Shown here piece after piece: positions 49,961-57,973 of a DNA stretch of 64,000 nucleotides. Every line of letters begins with the position of its first letter. The first letter of the stretch is position 1. The position numbers and the translations under genes were made by a program. Source of the DNA: Candidatus Villigracilis propinquus. GTDB taxonomy: Bacteria; Chloroflexota; Anaerolineae; Anaerolineales; Villigracilaceae. The notes below the pieces were generated by a model. It did not search any database and was not told where the DNA came from. It worked only from the letters and a program-made list of their open reading frames with translations. The stretch covers positions 33,236 to 97,235 of the forward strand of contig JADKDM010000021.1 of assembly GCA_016714565.1 (NCBI GenBank), written 5' to 3'.

Positions 49961-52360
49961 TCAAGTGCTATTCCGGTCATTTCCTAGTGCCATTACGACG
50001 ATTTGTTCCTGTGGTGCGGCCTGTCCTATAGCCCAAGCCTCCTCAAACATTTCATTACCCAGATTTACGCGCAATCTTTTGATGAAACTCTCGTTTTCTG
50101 CAAGTGTGGCAGGAGCGATGGGGACACCCAAGTCACTGCGGATTTTGGCGGCAGCGGCCTCCAACTTCGCAGCCAGCAAACTGTCCCCAAGATTCTCCAT
50201 GATCATGGCAATCGCATTCAGAGAGTAGGTCATCCCTTTCAGTTCGCCTAATTGATGGCGAATAAGCAGGCTTTCACGGAGAAATTGCACCGCAATCTCA
50301 TATTCCTTCAATTGCACATGGACTTCTCCCAACCCGTTTAAGGCATGGGCAAGCGATTTGGTATTGTCTGCCTCTTTATTGATCTTGATCGTCTCTGCAT
50401 AAATTAGCTTTGCGCGCTCGAGATTCCCCAGCCGGCTGGTAGCGATGGCAAGATTGTTGAGTGTACCGGTAAGAAGCAACATATTCCCCATTCGCCGTCG
50501 ATACACAAGCACCAGCTCCAACAACTCTGCCGCCCTCGTGTAATCTCCCTGCATCCCTGCAAGTATAGCCATTCCATCCAGTGAATAATAAATTCCAGCT
50601 TCGTCGCCAAGAGCTTTGGAGATTTCCATGGCTTCCTCTTCGAGCAAGCGCGCGTTGGAGTAATCCCCTTGCGAGCTGGCATAGTCGCTCGCAAACCGCA
50701 AAAGATCGGCGCGGTTTGCAGATGGAGAAGAATCAAGCGCAAGGATTTGACCAAGCCAATAACGCGCCTCGTTTATATAACTGCGCGTGAGCCAAAAAAT
50801 ATGGATCGCCATTCCAAATTGCATGGCCACCTCTGACCGCTCTGGTTTTTCAACCGCCCATGCCAGCGCTGCCCGCAGGTTGTTGCGCTCACGTTCCACA
50901 AGATTCAGCCAGACAAACTGATCAGTACCCTGAAGAATGTGCGGCTTCGCACTTTGCGAAAATTTCAGATAATATTCGCAATGCTGTTTTTGCAGCCGTT
51001 CCAATTCAACATCCCCTGTTATTTTTCCAGAGGCAAACTCTCGTAAAGTTTCCAGAAGGGTGTAACGCTTTCCTTCAATATCCGGGGTAACGAGTGATTT
51101 ATCAATCAATTGAATCAACAAATTTAGAATTTCCGAACGAAGGCATATTTCATTATCGCTACAGACTTCTTCGGCTGCCTCAAGCGTCCAACCGCCAGTA
51201 AAAATGGAGAGCCTGCAAAATAGGGATCGTTCCTTTTCAGAAAGCAGGCTGTAGCTCCACTCAATTGCGCCTTGCAGAGTTTGCCGCCACGCAGGCAGGT
51301 CGCGTGCGCCCTGCGTGAGCCAGTCAAAACGGCGGTCAAACTGCTCAATCATGGAAACGAGGCTCATCGTGCGGATGCGGACGGCGGCTAATTCAATAGC
51401 CAGGGGTAAACCGTCGAGACGGTGGCAGATTTCGGCGATGTGCGAAGCGTTTTTCTCATCCAACTTAAACTCCGGCTTGACCGCCTGAGCTCGTTCAATA
51501 AACAAACTGACAGATGGTATGCCTTGCAATTGCTCAAAGGAATTCTTTTCATGCTGATTGGGGACAGGAAGGGGCGCAAGGTGAAATTCCTGTTCACCGC
51601 GCAACCGCAATGCCTCGCGGCTGGTAACCAACATTTTTATATCCGCAGCAGCACCCAGTAATGGGAGGAGTTGGGGTGCGGCGTCCACGATCTGCTCAAA
51701 ATTATCCAGCACGATCAGCAAACTCTTTTTTACCAGGGCAGCCTTTACTGCTTCCTCAATGGGTATCTTTGAAGACTCAGGGGTGCCAAGTGTCAGTGCA
51801 AGCGCGGGGAGCAGCATCTCTGCGCTGCGAATCGGCGTCAGGTCCACAAAAATAACCCCGTGTCTAAAAGCTGTTGACACTTTGCCGGCGACATTTAAAG
51901 CCAGACATGTTTTGCCCACCCCTGGCGGACCTACAATGGTGATTAAGCGGATATCAGGATCGAGGATCAACTTTCGCAAACGCGCAGATTCATACTCGCG
52001 TCCGATCATGGACGTAAGGCTGGTCGGCAGGAAACTGGCATTTATTTCGCTGACAGATATTTCATCAGCCCCACTTCCAACAACTGGAGCGTCATTCTTT
52101 TTATTTTTTGCCAATTCAAGCAGGCGAGCAACCCACTCGGGCTTATTCTCCAACCCCAGAGCTGGCACAAATCGTCCGAGCAGCGTAGCCTCATCCACAA
52201 TACGAGTGTTTTTTTCAAGATAACTGATATAGCTAAAGTGATACCCCACCAAAGACGCCAGTTCACGCTGTGACAGATGAGCGCGTTCACGCAAATAGCG
52301 CAGAAGCTCTCCAAATGTGGAATAACTCAATGGGCTGGGAACGCCTGCTACTGACGACAT
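49961..52360 (-). CDS. XRE-type regulator with NB-ARC ATPase and TPR repeats
   Basis: 799 residues. HTH at about 12-75 (LRYLRERAHLSQRELASLVG, YISYLEKNTR). The NB-ARC/STAND ATPase runs about 115-430: GREYESARLRKLI, Walker A GPPGVGKTCLALN, LLIVLDNFEQI (Walker B), LVTSREALRLRGE (sensor), GLPLAIELAA. The rest (about 470-799) is TPR-like helical repeats ending in ADNTKSLAHALNGLGEVHVQ. Such proteins bind DNA with the HTH and switch on ligand binding to the ATPase/TPR part. Signal and target are unknown; the divergent gene at 52448 is the obvious candidate target. The start has TACAAT six bases upstream and no ribosome-binding site. Confidence 0.9.
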   Translation of the reverse strand: MSSVAGVPSPLSYSTFGELLRYLRERAHLSQRELASLVGYHFSYISYLEKNTRIVDEATLLGRFVPALGLENKPEWVARLLELAKNKKNDAPVVGSGADEISVSEINASFLPTSLTSMIGREYESARLRKLILDPDIRLITIVGPPGVGKTCLALNVAGKVSTAFRHGVIFVDLTPIRSAEMLLPALALTLGTPESSKIPIEEAVKAALVKKSLLIVLDNFEQIVDAAPQLLPLLGAAADIKMLVTSREALRLRGEQEFHLAPLPVPNQHEKNSFEQLQGIPSVSLFIERAQAVKPEFKLDEKNASHIAEICHRLDGLPLAIELAAVRIRTMSLVSMIEQFDRRFDWLTQGARDLPAWRQTLQGAIEWSYSLLSEKERSLFCRLSIFTGGWTLEAAEEVCSDNEICLRSEILNLLIQLIDKSLVTPDIEGKRYTLLETLREFASGKITGDVELERLQKQHCEYYLKFSQSAKPHILQGTDQFVWLNLVERERNNLRAALAWAVEKPERSEVAMQFGMAIHIFWLTRSYINEARYWLGQILALDSSPSANRADLLRFASDYASSQGDYSNARLLEEEAMEISKALGDEAGIYYSLDGMAILAGMQGDYTRAAELLELVLVYRRRMGNMLLLTGTLNNLAIATSRLGNLERAKLIYAETIKINKEADNTKSLAHALNGLGEVHVQLKEYEIAVQFLRESLLIRHQLGELKGMTYSLNAIAMIMENLGDSLLAAKLEAAAAKIRSDLGVPIAPATLAENESFIKRLRVNLGNEMFEEAWAIGQAAPQEQIVVMALGNDRNST

Positions 52361-52383
52361 GACCCGATTGTACTAAATAATCT

Positions 52384-52409
52384 GTCAACAAATATAAACA
52401 GAGTCAACA
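52384..52409. promoter_or_regulatory. Paired GTCAACA repeats in the divergent regulator promoter region
   Basis: GTCAACA at 52384-52390 and 52403-52409, 19 bp apart (about two helical turns), between the XRE-NB-ARC gene and the gene at 52448; TATAGT at 52420-52425 could be a -10 box. A possible operator for the regulator, unproven. Confidence 0.35.
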
Positions 52410-52447
52410 GGTGATTCTGTATAGTAAAGACCAATTAAAGGAAAAAA

Positions 52448-53116
52448 ATGCCAGCCTACGAATTGCCCACCTGCCCCACTTGCAAACAGACTGATCAGGT
52501 TCAAAAAGTGACCACTCTGTTTGCTTCGAACACAAAGGAATGGAAAGAGACTTCCACCGGAATAGACTCCTGGGGAAACACTGTCACCACCGAACACCTG
52601 CGAACGGCTCATACAGCCCTAGGCTTGAAACTCAAACCACCAAACGAGCCGGCCGGCCCTACCCACCCCGGTCTTTGGTATGGAATTGGCGGATTGGTAA
52701 TGATCTTCCTTTGTTCGATCCTTTGCCCGGTTGCGCTGGCATTGGCAGGAGCTATTGCCCCACTGATCGGCGGGTTGATTGGCGCTTCGACTCTTTTACC
52801 TGACCTTGCCGGAATCCCAGCCTGGTTGGTCACAAGTCTCACATTTGGGTTACCTACATTATGTTTTGGCGTAGCTGTGCTGGCTTTATTTTTATGGCTG
52901 GGTTCGAAGGTCAGGAATCGTTTCGGAAAGGATTTGAAATCATATCGAGAGAATAAATTGGTTTTTGAGCAAGATGAATTCCCACGCTGGCAGCGCGCAA
53001 AAGCCCGTTGGGAACAATTGCACTACTGCCTGCGGGATGAAAGTTTATTCATCCCAGGCGAGAACAAAATCATCTCAATCGATGAGATGGAAACCCAATT
53101 ATACAAACCTGTTTAA
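52448..53116 (+). CDS. Membrane protein with N-terminal zinc-knuckle and C-terminal soluble domain
   Basis: 222 residues. It starts with a CPTC knuckle (YELPTCPTCKQTDQVQKV) without a matching second CxxC, then a loop with repeated Thr, two hydrophobic segments (about 80-108 and 125-152) and a Lys/Arg/Trp-rich tail (FPRWQRAKARWEQLHYC). AAAGGAAAAAA lies before the ATG. Unknown function. It heads a cluster of related small envelope genes to 55185. Confidence 0.7.
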   Translation: MPAYELPTCPTCKQTDQVQKVTTLFASNTKEWKETSTGIDSWGNTVTTEHLRTAHTALGLKLKPPNEPAGPTHPGLWYGIGGLVMIFLCSILCPVALALAGAIAPLIGGLIGASTLLPDLAGIPAWLVTSLTFGLPTLCFGVAVLALFLWLGSKVRNRFGKDLKSYRENKLVFEQDEFPRWQRAKARWEQLHYCLRDESLFIPGENKIISIDEMETQLYKPV

Positions 53117-53129
53117 GTGAGAAAACAAT

Positions 53130-53855
53130 ATGTCAAATCAAATGCTCATGAACCAGCTTCGTTTCGATGAATCCGAATTACAGCTTAATAAAAAGGGGCA
53201 GCTCTCCGAAAAGCAAAAACAAAATTTGCAGATTAAGGAAAGCGGCGCAAAAGCAGGATCACTCTTCCTGGGTGGTATTTTCATGCTTTCCTCGCTGGCG
53301 GGTGTGGGGCTGGGCGCATATGCATTCATAGTTGACTATGGCCTTGTCTTTCGCATCCTAATGGTCAGCGTATTCGGGTGCTTTTGGACGTTGATCTGGG
53401 GCGCGGCGGGAGTGATGACACTATCACGCGCGTTTGCCAAGGTGGAAGTCAAGGTGGGCAAGGCAGAAGGACCCGTCAATATTGTGAAAGTTGTCCGGCG
53501 GGAATACAACCCCAGCACGGAAACCTATTCTGAACGTTCAGTTCACGAATTGTTGATCAGTGGGCGTGCCTTTGAAGTGCGCGCTGCCCTGCCCCAAATC
53601 ATGAAACAAGGGGATGTTTATGCTGTTTACTTTGCGGAATTTAATCTGAAGGAGAAAAAGAAGGAGATCCTTTCTGCAGAATGGCTTGCGCCTGCCAGCG
53701 CGGCAACACAAACCGCGATCCATGATGATATCGAGGTTGTGGAGTTCGTCAAAAAAGGTGATGTACTGGGAGCCATCCGCGCTCACCGGCAACTGCATGG
53801 GACGAATTATGAAGATGCGCGTGCGGCAGTATTGGACATTCAAACAAGGTATTGA
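53130..53855 (+). CDS. Two-helix membrane protein, unknown family
   Basis: 241 residues. The N-terminus MSNQMLMNQLRFDESELQLN with LSEKQKQ, then two membrane helices (about 47-70 and 76-100), followed by a soluble strand-rich part (about 110-241). The first 35 residues closely resemble those of the short gene at 53872 (xxMxxLxFDESxxQxNxxGxxSEKQ). It follows the previous gene by 13 nt. Function unknown. Confidence 0.75.
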   Translation: MSNQMLMNQLRFDESELQLNKKGQLSEKQKQNLQIKESGAKAGSLFLGGIFMLSSLAGVGLGAYAFIVDYGLVFRILMVSVFGCFWTLIWGAAGVMTLSRAFAKVEVKVGKAEGPVNIVKVVRREYNPSTETYSERSVHELLISGRAFEVRAALPQIMKQGDVYAVYFAEFNLKEKKKEILSAEWLAPASAATQTAIHDDIEVVEFVKKGDVLGAIRAHRQLHGTNYEDARAAVLDIQTRY

Positions 53856-53871
53856 TCGAAGGTACCCCGAT

Positions 53872-54066
53872 ATGAGCGACCCGCAGTTGATGAAACTCTT
53901 TAATTTCGATGAATCTGACCAGCAGTCCAACAGGAATGGTCATATCAGTGAGAAGCAGATCGAAGCGCTGAAGTATGAGGATGCTTCTTCCAATAACGTC
54001 TATTACATCAACGAGACCGAGGCAATTCTGTCCATAGAACAAATTGAAAAGCCTTTCAAACCATGA
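53872..54066 (+). CDS. Short paralogue of the N-terminal segment of the preceding protein
   Basis: 64 residues from the ATG at 53872. LMKLFNFDESDQQSNRNGHI-SEKQ matches the first 30 residues of the 53130 product, but the membrane helices and the rest are absent; the end (YYINETEAILSIEQIEKPF) is unrelated. It may be a truncated duplicate or a partner. No clear ribosome-binding site. Overlaps the next gene by 4 nt (ATGA). Confidence 0.65.
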   Translation: MSDPQLMKLFNFDESDQQSNRNGHISEKQIEALKYEDASSNNVYYINETEAILSIEQIEKPFKP

Positions 54067-54452
54067 AAAGAAGAGGAATCGTTGCTGCCGCCATTATGCT
54101 TCCGTTTCTCTTCGTATGTTTTCTCGTTGGGTGCTGTTGGACGTTCTTGTTTCCGATCTATGGAGTTAACGGTCCCACCGCCCGGCAGGGACAAGAGAGA
54201 GCAGTCGGCTTGATTACAGAATTGGAGCAATACAAAACCGACACGGGGCATTACCCAATCAACCTCGAATTACTTGTGCCAGCCTATTTACCGAACATTC
54301 CCCGACCTGCTCCGGGATGGCGGTACCAGTACGAAACGCAGTCAGACGGCGAAACATTCACCCTCTTCTTCATGATCGGGAAAAGCATGGATGGAGATTA
54401 CTGTGAATATACGAGTGTCACCAAACAGTGGCAGTGTTCCGACCTAATTTAA
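54063..54452 (+). CDS. Pilin-like/pseudopilin-like membrane-anchored protein
   Basis: 129 residues. One N-terminal hydrophobic helix (IVAAAIMLPFLFVCFLVGCC), then a short soluble part. The stretch ELEQYKTDTGHYPINLELL matches the type II secretion pseudopilin core (ALEQYKLDxGxYP), suggesting kinship to GspG. The prepilin cleavage signature G-[F/M]-x4-E is missing, so it is not a canonical pilin. Four Cys lie near the helix and at the end. Role unknown. Confidence 0.6.
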   Translation: MKRRGIVAAAIMLPFLFVCFLVGCCWTFLFPIYGVNGPTARQGQERAVGLITELEQYKTDTGHYPINLELLVPAYLPNIPRPAPGWRYQYETQSDGETFTLFFMIGKSMDGDYCEYTSVTKQWQCSDLI

Positions 54453-54474
54453 CGCCGGCAAGAAATGAGCAAAC

Positions 54475-55185
54475 ATGAAAGATCAAAGATTACTGATCAT
54501 CGCCTCAGTGACAACCATGTGTTGTATCGCTTCAGTTTGCGCCCTATTTGCCATATTCGGGTTGGGCCTTCTCGCTGAAAATGAACTCCCACTTTACACA
54601 TTTGAACAGATCCCATCGGCGCATGAAGGCTATCTCCGGACCACATTGACTTCCGGCAACACGGTCTATGTTCTGGATTACGAAGAATATGCATTACTCG
54701 CCGTCACCTCCGCGCCGACCGAAATGATCGGAATATTCCCCGTCACCATAGGCAACAGCGGGCTCTACGCCATCCCAGGGCAAGACCCTTCCGCATACGT
54801 GCTCGAATTTGACCCGATGTACCAGCAGGTCTACCGCAACATCAACCACCCGCCCTTCGATTGGGTCAATGCGGATTTTCAAAAATTAAGGGTGATGTTC
54901 CCTGCCGCGAACCCGAAAGAGACCGAAGACGCAGCCATCATCCATAACGTCCACACCACGTTGATCGGCGCGGCGATCATGATCGTCCCCTTTCAACAGG
55001 ATGGCAATTACAGCGGCTACGAGAACTATACCCTGCTTCTCTTTAGCGATGAACTCCCCGGCTTGATGTACGCCGCCGGGTTGCACATCGCGCCTGACGG
55101 TTCTGTTTACCTTGCCGAGAATATCGTCTCGAATGTCTGGCATCCGGCAGGGATAATCTTTAGCGATTGGTTCAAAAACGAATAA
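54475..55185 (+). CDS. Membrane-anchored protein of unknown function
   Basis: 236 residues. One N-terminal membrane helix (about 6-33: IASVTTMCCIASVCALFAIF), followed by an extracytoplasmic-looking domain with many Tyr, Asp and Pro, e.g. DPMYQQVYRNINHPPFDWVN and TLLLFSDELPGLMYAAGLH. No motif recognised. It ends the cluster that began at 52448, 22 nt after the pilin-like gene. Confidence 0.75.
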   Translation: MKDQRLLIIASVTTMCCIASVCALFAIFGLGLLAENELPLYTFEQIPSAHEGYLRTTLTSGNTVYVLDYEEYALLAVTSAPTEMIGIFPVTIGNSGLYAIPGQDPSAYVLEFDPMYQQVYRNINHPPFDWVNADFQKLRVMFPAANPKETEDAAIIHNVHTTLIGAAIMIVPFQQDGNYSGYENYTLLLFSDELPGLMYAAGLHIAPDGSVYLAENIVSNVWHPAGIIFSDWFKNE

Positions 55186-55528
55186 TACAGAAAAGTTAAA
55201 AAGCTCTGAGATGATGGGCTGCTGATCTCGCAATTATCCACTGAGTATTTGATCCCGATCTACTTTGGGAAGTGACCCGACTACCTGGATGCTTGCTGTA
55301 CATCGCCGTTCCGTAAATCCGAGAGTACCCATAGGCTGGTTTTTCACTACTTGCAATCCCTCGCAATGACGGAATTCTGACCATTTACGACCGACTACAA
55401 ATTTCTAGCTTGAAAACGTTACCTGTCTATTTACACAGGCTGAGATTGCTTCGCCGCCAAAGAGCAAAAGCGGCGGTTCGCACGCGTGCCTGCGCACGGT
55501 ACAGGCAATGACGACTAAGCAGTTACAA
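55186..55528. other. Repeat-bearing intergenic stretch before sufR
   Basis: No gene seen in 343 bp. It holds partial copies of the CGTCATTGCGAG-type repeat (55361-55372 and 55441-55513), the second with an inner CGCCGC/GCGGCG hairpin. Confidence 0.5.
55441..55513. repeat. Dispersed repeat, partial copy
   Basis: TGAGATTGCTTCGCCGCC at the left and GGCAATGACG at the right are the ends seen in the full copy at 37958-38053. The interior is GC-rich and folds on itself. Confidence 0.6.
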
Positions 55529-55556
55529 AATATTTATGATATTTATCTAGTATATT
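55529..55556. promoter_or_regulatory. Proposed SufR operator at the sufR promoter
   Basis: AATAT-N4-GATA-N2-TATC-N4-ATATT, a perfect dyad in its outer and inner arms, differing from the suf copy (46702-46729) at one base. Its last two bases are the first two of the sufR -35 box, mirroring the suf promoter. This suggests autoregulation. Confidence 0.7.
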
Positions 55557-55583
55557 GACAAGAAGGTACTGGACAGTTATACT
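55555..55583 (+). promoter_or_regulatory. sufR promoter giving a leaderless transcript
   Basis: TTGACA (55555-55560), 17-nt spacer, TATACT (55578-55583), then 7 nt and the ATG at 55591. Transcription should start at or next to the A of the start codon. No ribosome-binding site exists. Confidence 0.85.
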
Positions 55584-55590
55584 GCCAAGT

Positions 55591-56220
55591 ATGAAATCTA
55601 CGCGAGACAAAATTTTACAAACTTTATTGCGAAAACCACGCTCAACCATCAACGATCTTGCTGAAGCAGTCGGTATCAACCCTATTTCTGTACGCCACCA
55701 CCTGACCAACCTTCAAATGGAGGGACTTGTTGAAGGACAGGAGGAACGCCACGGAGTGGGACGTCCGCGCCTGGTATATCTGTTGACCGACGATGGTATG
55801 GAGCACTTCCCCACCCGCTACATGAAATTGACTACACGACTACTTGCCCAGATGAAAGAAACCATGCCCGGGCCAGTCGTTGCAAAATTGTTCAACCAGA
55901 TCGCCGAAGACCTTGCCAGTGAATATACCGAAGATATGAAAAACCTGGGTATGGAAGAACGCCTGGACTTCGTCAAAGGTATGCTGGCGCAGGAAGGCTT
56001 TACTGTGGAATGGGAGAAAAAAGGTGGTGGGCAATACGAGATCCACGAAATCTCCTGCCCGTATTATCAGATCGGCATCGCGCACCCGGAAGTTTGCACA
56101 GTGGACCAGACCCTGATCTCGAAAATGCTCGCTTTGCCAGCCAACAAAGTTCAATGCATTTTGGACGGCGGCGCGCACTGCACCTATGTCGTCCAATCTG
56201 TGGAAGTAAAAGCCAAGTAA
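55591..56220 (+). CDS. sufR: Fe-S-sensing transcriptional repressor SufR
   Basis: 209 residues. Winged HTH at about 5-70 (RDKILQTLLRKPRSTINDLA, ISVRHHLTNLQMEGLVEG). The C-terminal cluster domain has Cys156, Cys169 and Cys197 at spacings 13 and 28, the same as the three ligands reported for mycobacterial SufR (C203, C216, C244, from memory); C189 lies between. SufR binds a 4Fe-4S cluster and represses suf genes when clusters are plentiful. It is followed after 28 nt by the sufT-like gene. The 28-bp site before it recurs at the suf promoter. Confidence 0.9.
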   Translation: MKSTRDKILQTLLRKPRSTINDLAEAVGINPISVRHHLTNLQMEGLVEGQEERHGVGRPRLVYLLTDDGMEHFPTRYMKLTTRLLAQMKETMPGPVVAKLFNQIAEDLASEYTEDMKNLGMEERLDFVKGMLAQEGFTVEWEKKGGGQYEIHEISCPYYQIGIAHPEVCTVDQTLISKMLALPANKVQCILDGGAHCTYVVQSVEVKAK

Positions 56221-56248
56221 CAAACACTCATTATTTATAAGAGGAACC

Positions 56249-56593
56249 ATGAGCGAAGAAATCAAAGAAATCCAGTGGACAATCCACACCACCCACCCTG
56301 AGACAGTAAAGGAAGCCCGCGCAAAACTATCAGAGGTGATCGACCCCGAAATTGGAATGAGCATCATCCAGCTGGGGTTGATCCGCGATATCGAAATTGA
56401 AAATAATATCGCCAGCGTAAAGATGATCCTCACCACCCCGTTCTGCCCGTACGGTCCCGCCATGATCGAAATGACCAAGGCCAAGGCCACCGAAGGACTC
56501 AACATGCCTGTGACCATCAACATGGGCATGGAAATGTGGGACTTTTCCATGATGGAAGACCCATCCGCGTTGGACTGGGGAATGTACGCGTAA
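56249..56593 (+). CDS. MIP18/DUF59-type Fe-S assembly factor (SufT-like)
   Basis: 114 residues. LSEVIDPEIGMSIIQLGLIRDIEIENN is the DUF59 hallmark (DPE.G.s.i.LG.v), TPFCPYGPAMIEMTKA holds the conserved Cys, and the C-terminus is MWDFSMMEDPSALDWGM. Members include SufT and PaaD; they help load Fe-S clusters into client proteins. AGAGGAACC lies before the ATG. Joined to sufR, so it belongs to the same cluster-balance unit. Confidence 0.88.
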   Translation: MSEEIKEIQWTIHTTHPETVKEARAKLSEVIDPEIGMSIIQLGLIRDIEIENNIASVKMILTTPFCPYGPAMIEMTKAKATEGLNMPVTINMGMEMWDFSMMEDPSALDWGMYA

Positions 56594-56622
56594 AAGCACG
56601 TCAAACGTTGAAGGTCAAATGT

Positions 56623-56658
56623 AAAAAGACGCCATCCGTTTTGGATAGGCGTCTTTTT
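56623..56658. terminator. Bidirectional intrinsic terminator
   Basis: AAAAAGACGCC (56623-56633) pairs with GGCGTCTTTTT (56648-56658) around an interior with a small ATCC/GGAT pairing. Between the convergent sufT-like and cupin-regulator genes. Confidence 0.9.
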
Positions 56659-57348
56659 CTATCTTTCTTTTTCCGCTTCATCCTTCACACCTGCACTGGC
56701 GTGCGGCGCAAGTGTCATTCCACCTTCGACCTTTTCTTCACTCCCCTTTTTCCAGTGCATGGCATGGGGCTGCTCGCCCTCTTCAAAACCTGAAATAATG
56801 ATCAAGGCATTCGTCACTGTATTGCTTGCGTTGCGCCAGCGATGACTTAATTTCGAAGCGAACAAAAGGCTGTCTCCCGCTGCCAGGTGAAAGAGTTCTT
56901 TTTCCACATAATAATCCAATTGACCGCGCAGGCAAAATACAAACTCGTGACCTGTATGCACCATGCCATGCGGGCCGCAAGAAGCGCCGCTCTCCAGAGT
57001 GAGCATGAATGGCTCCACCCTTCCGGAAAATTGCTCGCCACCCAATGCCTCGAAGACCCCACGCGTGAACGAGATGCGCGTGCGTTCATCAGCCTTCAAA
57101 AATACCGCCTGCTTCTTTTCCGATTCTGTGTCAAAAAATGCTGTGATCGAAACCCCTAATGCATCAGCCAGTTTATAAAGCGTACTCACCGAAGGTGAAG
57201 TTTTTCCGCGTTCGATCATCGAAAGCGCGTTCGCGGACAAGCCGCTTTTCGTTCCAAGTGTCCGCATTGAGATGCCACGCGATTCGCGCAAGTTACGCAA
57301 ACGGGACGCTACATCCACAGAAACAGCCTCCCTCTGAAATGCCTCCAT
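56659..57348 (-). CDS. XRE-family regulator with cupin domain
   Basis: 229 residues. HTH at about 13-70 (LRNLRESRGISMRTLGTKSG, LSMIERGKTSPSVSTLYKLADAL), then a cupin domain at about 105-190 with the histidine-rich HTGHEFVFCLRGQLDYYVEKE and LHLAAGDSLLFASKLSHRW. This is the class that controls amino-acid or polyamine related genes with a small-molecule sensor. AGGAGGTATT precedes the ATG; no target is obvious next to it. The C-terminus is charged. Confidence 0.9.
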   Translation of the reverse strand: MEAFQREAVSVDVASRLRNLRESRGISMRTLGTKSGLSANALSMIERGKTSPSVSTLYKLADALGVSITAFFDTESEKKQAVFLKADERTRISFTRGVFEALGGEQFSGRVEPFMLTLESGASCGPHGMVHTGHEFVFCLRGQLDYYVEKELFHLAAGDSLLFASKLSHRWRNASNTVTNALIIISGFEEGEQPHAMHWKKGSEEKVEGGMTLAPHASAGVKDEAEKER

Positions 57349-57500
57349 AATACCTCCTAATGTTTTGCGTTAAGAATTCAACTAAATCCAGCCAGATTAT
57401 ACCCACAAAGCCCTGCAATGTGCTTCATGCACGCCGCTGCTGGTGAACCCGCCCTCATGGACTGGAAGCTCTCGGCTATTCCGGCGACCCGGTTGAATGG

Positions 57501-57743
57501 GTGGGAGATAACAAGCATGAAACGATGCATACTCTTTCTATAATATTTGGATTTATCGCCCTTGCGCTTGCCATTGGAATAGGAACCGCTCCTGCCGCGC
57601 CCGTGCCTGCTCCTGCTCAACAGGCATTTGTCCTTCACCCAAAGGGCAGCCGCTCGAGAAGGAACGGAAAACAGCAGGTAGTGAAGGTTCCTGAAGTGAC
57701 TTCGGAAACCTTTTTATGTGTATTTGATGTCGGTTATACTTAA
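57501..57743 (+). CDS. Doubtful small secreted protein
   Basis: If real, 80 codons from a GTG at 57501, with a signal-like stretch (MHTLSIIFGFIALALAIGIG) followed by APAAPVPAPAQQAF and a basic part. Codon use and the end, which meets the repeat at 57740, do not argue for a conserved gene. The surrounding stretch 57349-57973 has no other candidate. Confidence 0.25.
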   Translation: MGDNKHETMHTLSIIFGFIALALAIGIGTAPAAPVPAPAQQAFVLHPKGSRSRRNGKQQVVKVPEVTSETFLCVFDVGYT

Positions 57744-57860
57744 TAGACTTCTTGAGAAAGTCAGATGTAGGTCAGGCTTTTAGCCTGACGCTCTCTGGAA
57801 TTATGAGGTTTGGCGGGTTACAAACCCGCCCTACAAATACTTATGCAAGAGGTCTAATGA
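57740..57860. mobile_element. MITE-like element with internal palindromes
   Basis: TTAATAGACTTCTTG (57740-57754) is matched by CAAGAGGTCTAATGA (57846-57860), 12 of 15 complementary. Inside are GTCAGGC-TTTTA-GCCTGAC (57771-57789) and GGCGGGTT-ACA-AACCCGCC (57812-57830). No target duplication was found. Confidence 0.5.
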
Positions 57861-57973
57861 ATAATTCACTTTACCAGGTCCTTCGACTTCGCTTACGCAG
57901 CCGAAGCGTAGGCGTGTAAGGTGACTGAATAAATTACAAACAGGAATTCAACACATAAAAACGAGAGGTACCT

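Noticed and set aside
57378..57638. 86-codon minus-strand frame near 57500
   Set aside because: Low-complexity basic and Ser/Gly sequence without a ribosome-binding site; it competes with a doubtful plus-strand frame, and neither has family support.
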